Both the position numbers and the translations under genes were made by a program. The notes below the pieces were generated by a model. The model saw only the letters and a program-made list of their open reading frames with translations, ran no database searches and was not told the DNA's origin. 64,000 nt of DNA from Asterias rubens. Lineage: Eukaryota; Echinodermata; Asteroidea; Forcipulatida; Asteriidae. Below, one piece after another: positions 56,801-64,000 of this stretch; position 1 is the first letter of the stretch, and the number at the start of each line of letters is the position of its first letter. The stretch covers positions 21,699,680 through 21,763,679 of the forward strand of contig NC_047067.1 of assembly GCF_902459465.1 (NCBI RefSeq), written 5' to 3'.

Positions 56801-57878
56801 AGCCCTGTTTACTAAGAGCACACATTGCTGGAGGCAACTCTACGCCCTAGAACTTCACGCAAGTGAAAGTGCTTATTCTAGAATGATGAGTGGGGGTGGC
56901 GCTACCTTTTTAAGAGGTGGTCCTCTGACATATGTTGTGAGTTTCCAGTCATGAATGATCTGTTCCAGCCGTGCAATAAATCTGTTCACAAAATAAACAA
57001 ATAAATAAATAAATAAATGATAACAAGTTTAATAACAGTAGTTGAGTGACTATGTAAAATAGGATGTAAAGAAACCTGTAAAGTGCATTTGATGAGGGGA
57101 AAGATACTAAATCTGATCGCCACTTTTCCCTCATTATTCACGACCAAACATGCCAAATATTACCCAACATTGAAAATAAGATCATTTTTGGGGTCAAAAT
57201 CAGTAAAAAGTGACAACACAAATCTCTGCAAATATAATAATAAACAAAATTTCTCATTGCATTGGTCATTCAATCAGTAGTTTAAACATGACAAACGCGC
57301 ATTCCATAAAAATAAAAAATAAAACGGAAGGAGAACGGTTAATTAATAAAAAAATAAAATCAATGATCTTCCCAAGCAAGCCAGGTACACTACTAGTACT
57401 ACTACACTACAAGTTTAACTACAACATTTATTTTGTAAAATACAAAACAAAACCAGAAATGCAAGTAGCACAGATTGATTGATCCATTAAAATTACATTA
57501 ATTAATTTATTTATTCGGATAAAAAAACAGCAAGAACATGCCAAAATTACATACACAACAACAGGAGAAAGACAATGAAATAAGATGAACCAAAATAGAA
57601 CACAAGATAGAGTTAATAAATTCTATTCAAGTGTCTTCGAAAGTGATGAAGTAAAATTTCTTCTACATATAAATAAGTTGTTGCCTACCTTTCCCAATCT
57701 GATGCTGTTGTAAAATCTGTTATCTCAAAAACTTCAGATTCCTGTTATCAAAATTACAAAAACGTATATATAATGTATTAGCTTTGATTCATGAACTCAA
57801 CAGTGGAAGCATTCATTTGTCAAATAAAACCTGAAATTATGCAGAAAAACGCAAAATTACCTCGACATCGTCAGCCAT
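44807..57878 (-). CDS. RAB3GAP1: RAB3GAP1, catalytic subunit of Rab3 GTPase-activating complex, 22 exons
   Basis: Exons in gene order: 57878-57861, 57741-57689, 56981-56906, 56384-56249, 55735-55657, 55238-55119, 55027-54862, 54071-53972, 53564-53414, 53132-53059, 52087-51995, 51528-51362, 50855-50751, 50312-50140, 49647-49593, 49407-48831, 48483-48346, 47724-47545, 46445-46250, 45999-45899, 45469-45245, 45052-44807. About 1076 aa (human 981). Motifs: N-terminal ESEVFEITDFTTASDWERFI, FPPRAHCISRWYGLRHFVV, VAHLWQEFVLEMRYRWENKY, FVRWYSPRDW, KRLFDDTKEAEKVLHFL (the segment holding the GAP arginine in mammals), and C-terminal PAGREFIFRTMAPRPAPYSQ. In the family it pairs with RAB3GAP2, acts on Rab3, and is an exchange factor for Rab18 at the ER. 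Exon 18 has an acidic run of glutamates. Exon 16 shows a 2-base frame problem near 49095. All other phases agree. Introns are full of repeats. Confidence 0.96.
45620..45830. repeat. Family D-like palindromic pieces
   Basis: GATTCATAAAGCCTGTAAGCACT followed by TGCTTAGCA motifs, and CCCAATTTCAAAGAGCCGCTTAAG at the far end. Degenerate, in an intron of RAB3GAP1. Confidence 0.5.
46540..47460. other. AT-rich RAB3GAP1 intron with SINE-tail remnant
   Basis: Near 46545-46625 a piece AATAATAGTAATAAAATGTTTATAAAG and CAAGGCGCTTCACAG resembles a SINE or MITE 3' end. The remainder is A-rich sequence with no gene. Confidence 0.4.
47785..47930. repeat. Dispersed repeat shared with 35545-35700
   Basis: TTTGCATGGTGGAAATATGATATGG, GTTTGCGGTAACACCATG and ACCGTTGGTTTAAACTCGACGTTTCG are shared with the other copy. 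It is related in layout to family E. RAB3GAP1 intron. Confidence 0.65.
48065..48195 (-). repeat. tRNA-derived SINE, minus strand
   Basis: Minus strand: GAGGCTGAGCGGTCTAGTTCAC (A box), GAGTGTGGGTTCAAATCC (B box), then TTGTCATGACACTTGTGCC. RAB3GAP1 intron. Confidence 0.75.
50440..50740 (+). mobile_element. LINE 3' end fragment
   Basis: Plus strand contains TGGAACTCTCTACCACTTAATC (WNSLPLNL) and then LKSLLKTYLMSQVFMD, the common end of a non-LTR reverse transcriptase, antisense within a RAB3GAP1 intron. Frame broken. Confidence 0.6.
50885..51260. repeat. Family E palindromic element
   Basis: GTTTTGAGGCATTGCATGGCGAGG, TGTGTATCTACTTGCCAGG, a region with ACTACTACCTC repeats, and CTTGCGCTGGTCATCGTCAGGAGAC. 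The left end is shared with 27105. RAB3GAP1 intron. Confidence 0.65.
51664..51730. repeat. TTCATACTTCCTGCGAA family, left-end fragment
   Basis: CAGTTCATACTTCCTGCGAATGCGAATGCGATAC as at 961 and 19970; the element breaks off where the LINE fragment begins. Confidence 0.55.
51730..51990 (+). mobile_element. LINE 3' end fragment
   Basis: Plus strand reads YGDRPLQY and then, after a frame change, APKLWN, the typical C-terminus of a non-LTR reverse transcriptase. It abuts RAB3GAP1 exon 11 (51995-52087), on the opposite strand. Confidence 0.65.
52283..52445. repeat. 163-bp near-perfect hairpin
   Basis: AATATTGACTGCTTCGAGTGC at the left and GCACGAGTGAAAGCAGTCAATATT at the right. The arms stay paired through TTTTAACCAT, ATGACTCCC, GGTGATCCCCG and TTCTATTTTCCC to a loop at GGCGAAGCC. 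RAB3GAP1 intron 10. Confidence 0.85.
52446..52820. repeat. Flanking palindromic element with duplicated hairpin
   Basis: TTTATAACACCCC at the left and GGGGTGTTATAAAC at the right are inverted. Inside, CCGTGTGCTAGTCT with a following CGGACTAGC occurs twice (about 52648 and 52685), each a small hairpin. Confidence 0.6.
53665..53945. repeat. Family E-related repeat
   Basis: A GTGTGCCGAACCAACAATTGAAACTGAAT motif is duplicated (53661 and 53762), with a C-run at 53700-53716, then GATCTCCTGAAGACGCTCAGACC...GTAACGTTGAGTCG and GTGTTACCGCAAAC. RAB3GAP1 intron. Confidence 0.55.
54249..54765. repeat. Family A element interrupted by the 150-bp family F MITE
   Basis: Family A left end AAAGGTACTAGACA (54254), then the complete 150-bp family F element 54267-54416 (CAATAGGAGACTTTCC to AAGTCTCCCATTG), then family A resumes GGTAATTACTCAAC and runs to TTACCAAAAGTGTCCCGTGC. 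RAB3GAP1 intron 7. Confidence 0.85.
55300..55490. repeat. Family D palindromic element
   Basis: GGGGCCCAATTTCACGGTGC at the left and CAAAGCAGCTTTATGAAATCGGGCCC at the right, with GGTTACCAGTATATGGATAC inside. RAB3GAP1 intron. Confidence 0.8.
55875..56050. repeat. Family I palindromic element
   Basis: AATAGACCGATCCATTAAGCTCCGCCCC at the left, GGGCTGGATCAGTCTATT at the right. The interior shares CAATGCGTATT and AACCAATCACA with 24786-24975 in inverted order. RAB3GAP1 intron. Confidence 0.65.
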
Positions 57879-58043
57879 TTTTACAGTAAAAACGTCAACA
57901 TAAAATTTGTATGTGTTTGTTTGAGGAGATTTTACTTCCTCTCTCCAGTAAGCTTACAACCTCCTTTTCCTGTTAAGTGACTCACAACAATAATGTATTA
58001 CATAGAGGGGGTGAACCTCGGGTACGAGGTTTGCAAAAACAAG
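57879..58043. promoter_or_regulatory. Probable bidirectional promoter of RAB3GAP1 and BCDIN3D
   Basis: The two start codons face away from each other 165 bp apart, with no other gene between. Both 5' UTRs must lie here, unless one has an upstream non-coding exon inside the other gene. No TATA box is evident. Inferred from gene arrangement only. Confidence 0.55.
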
Positions 58044-59622
58044 ATGGCAGCGCCCATGGGATTGTCTACTTTTAACTCGGGAGCAGCACCTTTTGGCAAT
58101 TTTATCAATTATTACACATTTAATCCTCCGGAAAAGCGAATTGATTTCCTTCCGAAGGATCTGTTGCAAGTTATCAGTGGAGAGAGCAGGAAAAAGAGTG
58201 TGACGGTGCTCGATATCGGTTGCAATGCAGGGGTAGGGAAATTCACGTGACCACGGTCAAATCAAAATTTCAAAAAAGTGACAGACAGTGCATAGAAGGT
58301 TGCATAGATAGAGTAAGACTGAACAAGGAACTGTTCCTTGCTCTCTATGGACAGTGACAGCGCTATACTACTAAGGGTTTACAGCACAGACCAATGACAA
58401 TGACTGAAGTAATATTGTAAATTTGGTCTTTGGATTTTTGTATGTTATGTTTTATTGATGTTAGTGAATTTGGATCACAGCCATCCTGTCGATGCCTGTG
58501 TGAGTCTATAGTATTTTAATCAAATACTATTATTATACACTCATAAGTGAGAAATGTTCAAAACTTCATTGCAAGAATTTTTAGAAAGTTAAAAATGAAT
58601 GATGTTGACTGACTGAATTTCTGTGTACAATTGAAGTGAAAAATGCTGAATCAGACTCATCCATACTTATAAGGAGTGAAAAAGATGGAGTTTGGAATGG
58701 ATAGACCCAGTAACTGGACTCCTTCAAAAATATTTGTTTACATCTTCGGTCGTATTTTAACATTTTTGACATCCTTGGCTGTGAGTACAGCGCCCTAGTT
58801 ACTAGATCTAGATGTGGTACATCCAAGTTATTTCCCCCAAGCCAGTATTTTAATAATAATTAATTTTCAAATTTATTGTTTCGATTATATTTAATTAACC
58901 CTTCAAATTTGTGATTTTTTTTAAAGGACCTAACAGTGGCAGTGTACGAACACCTTACAAAAGCACATCATGATGCCCAAGATGGAGATGACGCAAGCGG
59001 AGACCATTCAAAGTTATCCGATGAAACCGCCCTCTCATCTTCAACATGCAGTCCTGTAACAGAGTCTGACCTCTCTGGCTCATCCACGACCTCCGATTCT
59101 ACCAATGTTCATATCCTGGGTTGCGATATCGACGACCTCTTAATCACTCGAGCCTATGAATCCAACATCCACTCGGAAAACATCACCTTTAAGACTTTAG
59201 ACTTCATGTGTGACTCTGCCAGACACGATGTCTTGTCTCGCTTCTTAGCAACGCACCCAGATACATTAGCAGGGAGATTCGACCTCGTTTGCTGTTTCTC
59301 AATTACCATGTGGATACATCTCCAAAATGGCGATGAAGGTTTGCGGAAATTCCTACGAGAAGTTTCCGCAATTTCAAACTTCCTTCTCATCGAGCCTCAG
59401 CCCTGGAAGTGTTACACGTCTGCCGTGCGGAGAGTTAGTAAACTTGGTGTTGAGAACTCGTGGCGATTTAAGGAGCTTCTAATAAGGAATACAGTGGTGG
59501 ATGAAATCAAGACTTATTTAGAAACAGCTTGTCATATGAAGCTGATTAGAACACTTGGTGTTACTCACTGGGACAGAAAGTTACTGTTGTTTAAGAGTAA
59601 TGGGGTAGCTGACCACAATTAA
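58044..59622 (+). CDS. BCDIN3D: BCDIN3D, RNA 5'-monophosphate methyltransferase, 2 exons
   Basis: Exons 58044-58232 and 58927-59622; 294 aa (human 292). Motifs in order: GAAPFGNFINYYTFNPPEKR, SAM-binding VLDIGCNAG joined across the intron to DLTVAVYEH, CDIDDLLI, FSITMWIHLQNGDEG, LIEPQPWKCY, and HWDRKLLLFKSNG near the C-terminus. This is the Bin3-type methyltransferase fold. In the family the enzyme methylates the 5' monophosphate of tRNA-His and some pre-miRNAs, in the cytoplasm. The start at 58044 (AAGATGG) has the better Kozak context; an in-frame ATG at 57993 would add 17 residues. The serine-rich insert SDETALSSSTCSPVTES is not in the human protein. No lesion seen. Confidence 0.95.
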
Positions 59623-60747
59623 TAATTGTTGATTGATGTGCACAACAATGGCTTTAATAGGCAAAGAATTCTGAACAAATAGCTACATTTTGAAGTCACT
59701 ATAAATCAATCAAATTTTGTACTATCTATTATTGCATGTTTTATTGTAAAAACTAAGAAAACAATTCTTTTTTTAAGTATTTTGGGTTTTTAATTAAAAC
59801 CAAATCTTTCCAGAAAATAAACATTATTTTCAATCAAACCTGCATTATTTAAATAGTTAGAATGAGCAAAACATTGCAAGATGTTCTATTTAAAGCATGT
59901 GTACATTGGTGTCAAAGAACCAAATGCCACACTTTAGACAAAACAAACATGTGAATGTTTGGTTTTGAGAAAAATGCCTAAGCATTTCGAGCAAAGTTAT
60001 TCACCATGGTTATCAAGTTCTGTGCAAATAATCTGTGACCATTTCAGTTTACAACCAATACTGTGTACACCCCTTTGACCTTTAAAACATTTCTTTTAAA
60101 TAAAAATCTGATCTCATAACTGTCAATTTGTATTTGTCTGAACTATAAAATGTTGTAATAAAAGATAAATTTAAATGCTAAACCACTTTTCTTTTACGCT
60201 CTCCTTTGTTGTTGTTGGTGTTCCATTCCATTGTGTAACTATGTTTGGTACCAGTAGTGACTGCTTCTGATCAGAGCACAGTTTCATAAGGCCGTAAGCA
60301 CAAAAACCTGCTAAGCATAAACAAATATTGCTTGGCTGACTTGGGTTACTAGCATAAATATTAGAAAGATTGCCACTGGTTCCAACCTCGTAGTAATTTT
60401 GGGGATTAAAATGCAGGCACTCTACCAACTGCTCTATGTTGCCAGTCTCCCTAGTTTGTAAATATCATTGTTTGAAACCACTATTGAAGTACACACTTCT
60501 GAATAGTTGTATATTTCCATCCATAAAGTCAAGGACTGCACGGGGGCGGAAATGCTTCAACACAATTGGACCATGCCTTTGGCCTGCTTACTTTTAGTAC
60601 AAGTTGGTAAACATCTGACAACTCCTGGTTCTTGCATATACATGTAACTCCAACATTCAGACTCCATTGTCATTTCTACAGAAATGTATCACGTTCTCCA
60701 CTCCAGTTTTCAACAATGCATTGTATCACTCCAGGTTTGAGAAGAAG
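59623..60747. other. Convergent spacer between BCDIN3D and the small membrane-protein gene
   Basis: Candidate BCDIN3D poly(A) signal AATAAA at 59816-59821. A degenerate family D piece (TTTCATAAGGCCGTAAGCAC) is near 60280. No gene seen. Confidence 0.5.
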
Positions 60748-61113
60748 TTAATATTTTTCCGAGTCTCCGAGAGCGAGATTTGCGTTACACATCCTTTCCT
60801 TGCTCTTCATGATCTCATAGCGATTTCGATCGACTCCACGTTTGGTTAAGATGAAGGACGATATGCCCACGAAAATTATACCCGTCCTGTAAGAATAATA
60901 ACAATTTAGATGTGTTAAAAACATGAATAATGCAGTGACTAGAAAGAGCTTTAAAAACTTGGGGTAATATAGTACATAGGGATTGGAGAGTTTCAAGCCT
61001 GCACAAATTGATGGAAGGATAGTAAGTGTTTCTTGCAGGTTTTATACTTACCAACTGACCAATATCTTTGTAGATTTGCTCCATCGTCTTACATCAAAAT
61101 GAATACGGGCCAT
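60748..61113 (-). CDS. Small single-pass membrane protein, 2 exons
   Basis: Exons 61113-61052 and 60886-60748, 66 aa. With the ATG at 61113 the phases join exactly: MARIHFDVRRWSKSTKILVS, then WTGIIFVGISSFILTKRGVD, RNRYEIMKSKERM and a tail to TAA. There is one hydrophobic segment (about residues 22-36), flanked by basic residues, then a charged RYEIMKSKERM helix, a layout common in small mitochondrial inner-membrane proteins. Donor GTAAGT and acceptor TTCTTACAG are good. An alternative ATG at 61084 (MEQIYKDIGQL) reads out of frame with exon 2 and gives a worse product. I do not recognise the family with certainty. It is convergent with BCDIN3D and divergent from TFIP11. Confidence 0.65.
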
Positions 61114-61226
61114 CTTTTATGATGCAAATTTTAATCTCTCTGAAATTGAAAAGAGTAAGTCAGTCAATTTATAGTAGGCTTCTTTTATATTCTTTAAATT
61201 AAGTTTGCAAAACTAGCTTACTAATG

Positions 61227-61552
61227 CCGTATCCAGAACAGCGACTTTGGCTACAACTACGGCTAAATAGCGCGTGTCTGCCTATAGACCTTATGCACAT
61301 GAAACATTTCACTAGGGCGCCCTTACCTAGATGTCAAAAAGAGGTTGTTTATTGGCCAATCCTGTGCGCCGCGCGCGCGTACAAATCTGTGCGTTTTGAT
61401 TGTTTCGTCACCGTTTTTCCACTAAGATGGCCGCTGGATGACGTCAATGCATAAGGTCTATTCTGTAAGACTATCAGCTGTAGCTGTAGCCGAAGCATGG
61501 CAGTAGTCTGCTTCTTGCCATTAACTGCATGCAGTGCATGACATTCCTTCTT
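61227..61552. repeat. Family H hairpin element interrupted by the TTATGCA element
   Basis: Family H left arm GCCGTATCCAGAACAGCGAC...GCGTGTCTGCC, then the complete TTATGCA element 61283-61462 (TAGACCTTATGCAC to GCATAAGGTCTA), then a family H right-arm piece AGCTGTAGCTGTAGCCGAAG. The rest of the right arm is missing. Confidence 0.75.
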
Positions 61553-61702
61553 GAATAGGAGACTTTCCAACGCTAGGCGGCAGCAGACATACCGGGTAAA
61601 TTTCCATTGTTTACGTAGTTCTGAACATGCGCATAATTCTGAGAACAATGGATTTACCCGGTAAGTCTGCTGCCCTCTATCGTCCCAGAAAGTCTCCCAT
61701 TG
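61553..61702. repeat. 150-bp foldback MITE (family F), copy 3
   Basis: Nearly identical to 7656-7805 over its whole length, from AATAGGAGACTTTCCAACGC to AGAAAGTCTCCCATTG. The flanks are themselves inverted (CCTTCTTG left, CAAGAAGG right), so it may sit in the loop of an older palindrome. Confidence 0.88.
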
Positions 61703-62143
61703 CAAGAAGGAACTAAACATACATTCGATCTGCTGCACTCTGCAGAACTACCTAGGTTTTTTTAAATTTGGCTTTCAGCAGAGACACTTAAAGGAAACTC
61801 AAAAGCTTGACACACATTCATGAGGATAATATTCATCATACAATGGATTAGGAAAAGAAGGAATATACTTACTTTTGAAAGTGTTGCACTCGGGACTTGA
61901 ACCTCCGACAAAATATAAAAAGTTAAATAACAAACCAGTCAAAAACTTAAATAGCGCCCTCTTGGGGTAACTAAACTCCATTGTTTGGCTCCAAAACGTA
62001 AAGTGGCTAAAGATTCTGTTTAGGTGAAAATGCGCCAGACTAAAACTGGAGAAGTTGTTTTTACTTCGCGATCGTGCACGATCGGAGATGAGCCATTTAT
62101 TTAATATTTTGGTAATAAATAACTCCATCAGACAATCACAAAA

Positions 62144-64000
62144 ATGGACCAAGGAAAGGAAGAAGTAGAGGACTTTGAGATCACGGACTATGATCTTCAA
62201 AATGAGTTTAACATCGACAGGCCAAGAAAACGAATGTCAAAGGCCCAAGCAATTTATGGTAAGTTGTTGAGCGCAAAGTAGCAACCTGGACCACGCAAAA
62301 TGTGAACTTGCCCGGGCAAGTTTGAAACTTGCGCGCGTAACTTCGGGCAATTTCCCAACTTGCGCGGGTTAGAGTATTGTTGTTGTCAATCAATCAAAAA
62401 AGCTCAATTAGAAAGCAATAAAACCATCAGATCTGATTCAGATTTTGTAAATGGTTGTCGCTAGTTAAGTTAAAATTAAATTGCTAATTTATAAATGTTT
62501 ACTTTTTTACCTGAAAATAGATAAAAGGAAAAGCAAAGACTCATTTCAATCGAAGAGAAGCAACCCCCCCCCCCGTCCAGTTTCTGTTCTTCAACATTTC
62601 GAAAAACAGAGTAACAGCGCCCCAATTACTTGGTCCACCTGTCCCCTACCTAACAATTATGACTGCTTTATGTTCTGACACACCTACGTCACGTACGTTC
62701 AACCCTGTTTTCTGATTAACCCGTTCCTTGTGATTTTAAAATCCTTTTAGGGTTATTAAGGGTTGGTTTGACCATGGTTTGACTTTGATGCTCTGGTATG
62801 AATCTCTGGTCTGAGTTTGGACTCGAACCAGGATTCACAAAGGTGAAACTCGGTAAAGAAACTACTGATTGGACTACGTTATAATGAATTTATATTCTTT
62901 GTTGCTTTTTTTTCTAGGTGTTTGGGCTGACAGTGATGATGAAGAGGAGGAACGACAGGGGTTCGGCAACTCTAAGCGTCGAGGCAATAAAGAGATGAGT
63001 TTCATCAGCTCCGGGATCAAGGGAGAAGAGAAAACAAAAACACCAGAGGTTAATTTAGGATCATTTATCTACAGTTTAAATTATTCGCATGATATCCTCG
63101 TTGCCAAATATGGGAGAATTCAGCAGGGATGTAGGCCCAAATAACAATATTGTAATCAACGAGTCAGGCAGTTTAATCTTATCCACCAAGTTTAAAGATG
63201 TTGGATAGTTCAGGCATGATATACTTAAGCCTGATTAAATTTGTTTGCCATTAGAAAAATCGAAGAAAAAAAATTAAATAAATATCTGAAAATTTTCAGT
63301 TGCCATTAAAGGAACTTTCTGTTCTTCTTCAGATTGCTTTAAGACTCAAGAGCAACTCTTTAAGAGCAACAATCAAAATAATATTTTATATAATACATGT
63401 GTTTTCAATACTGCCATTAGTCAAATAATAACAAACTGCCTCTAATACACACTTGTTTTTGTTTTTTAAATATACTGCTTCTAATATACACTTGTTTTTG
63501 TTTTTTCAATATACTGCTTCTAATACACACTTGTCGTTGTCTTTTTTAAATAGAATGATGGAAATAAAGAAGAACAGGCCTCATCATCTATCTCCTATCA
63601 GCTTCCACTGCGCCCGGAGGGATCAACAAAGACTTCAAAGAGCAAGACCAATGCAGAACGAGCGCATGCCACTCTTATGAAATCTGACAAAAATTTTGGC
63701 AATTGGCAGAAACACACGAATGGTATTGGAGAGAAACTTCTTCTTCAGGTAATAGGGGAGATAAATATTCAAATCAGGTCCTCACACGGGGGTCCAATAA
63801 TAATGGTTGCTTAAGGACACAATTGTCAAGGCTGGGATTCTAAATCCACATTCTGCTGATCAGAATCACCGGAGCTCGGGTCCGGTACGCCTGACCGCTC
63901 AACAGGAACTAACCATCACAACTATTCACAGCCTAAAATATTACAGCCTTATTGTACTATTTTGTGTTTTTTCCTGTAAACACAAATAGTATGGCAGGCC
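62144..64000 (+). CDS. TFIP11: TFIP11, spliceosome-associated G-patch protein, 5' part only
   Basis: Exons 62144-62258, 62918-63048 and 63554-63748 are in the window with matching phases; the gene runs past the edge. Exon 1: FEITDYDLQNEFNIDRPRKR; exon 2: GVWADSDDEEEERQGFGNS then MSFISSGIK; exon 3 ends with the start of the G-patch, FGNWQKHTNGIGEKLLLQ. These match the N-terminus of human TFIP11. In the family it recruits and activates the helicase DHX15 through the G-patch to dismantle the intron-lariat spliceosome in the nucleus. The N-terminus is shorter than human by about 15 residues. The exon 2 donor (GTTAAT) is weak. A SINE lies in intron 3. Confidence 0.9.
63430..63553 (+). repeat. Tandem triplication of splice-acceptor region, ~40-bp unit
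   Basis: Three units, each a TCTAATACACACTTG motif followed by TTTTTGTTTTTT and AATATACTGCT, end in the working acceptor of TFIP11 exon 3 (TTTTTTAAATAG). The third unit has CGTTGTCTTTTTT and is the one joined to the exon. Confidence 0.85.
63805..63905 (-). repeat. tRNA-derived SINE, minus strand
   Basis: Minus strand: TTGAGCGGTCAGGCGTACC (A box), GTGGATTTAGAATCCC (decayed B box), TTGACAATTGTGTCCTTAAGC. Same family as 48065-48195. In TFIP11 intron 3. Confidence 0.65.

Noticed and set aside
61799-62200. 133-residue minus-strand frame
   Set aside because: Antisense to the TFIP11 5' region and first exon, with no domain; likely chance in AT-rich DNA.

Overview
The window is animal genomic DNA. 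It has intron-rich genes with GT-AG junctions, proteins close to vertebrate single-copy genes, and a very heavy load of short palindromic repeats, tRNA-derived repeats and satellite DNA. The repeat families and gene content suggest a marine invertebrate deuterostome, most likely an echinoderm such as a sea star. The genus is not shown by the sequence.

Layout. DNAJB11 (+, 361-6597, 10 exons) is complete. From 7656 to 10245 lie palindromic elements and two dead LINE fragments in opposite orientations. A degenerate multi-exon tetratricopeptide-repeat (TPR) gene (+, 11152-18094) follows. It carries a Penelope-like retroelement in one intron and seven tandem copies of one exon, six of them truncated. 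HIKESHI (+, about 19460-25239) comes next, with a decayed extra copy of its exon 2. A nested-repeat region (25275-27515) leads to an 18-copy, 323-bp satellite (29078-34965), then two tandem arrays of tRNA-like modules (36300-38045 and 42893-43395), with no recognisable gene between 27500 and 44560. RAB3GAP1 (-, 44807-57878, 22 exons) has a triplicated 3' end and an apparent 2-base frameshift in its exon 16. BCDIN3D (+, 58044-59622) starts 165 bp away, head to head with RAB3GAP1. A small two-exon membrane-protein gene (-, 60748-61113) and the first three exons of TFIP11 (+, 62144 onward, cut by the window edge) close the window.

The genes do not form a pathway. They are housekeeping genes: an ER co-chaperone, an HSP70 nuclear importer, a Rab GTPase regulator, an RNA 5'-phosphate methyltransferase and a splicing factor. 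The notable biology is in the repeats. Palindromic elements are inserted inside one another up to three levels deep. Genes show local tandem duplication (TPR exon, HIKESHI exon 2, RAB3GAP1 tail, TFIP11 splice acceptor). Two arrays consist of tandem units that keep tRNA A-box and B-box spacing, one with a unit length almost equal to a tRNA.

Exon boundaries were read by eye from splice consensus, reading phase and remembered vertebrate proteins, and may be off by a base or two. No alignment or database search was run.
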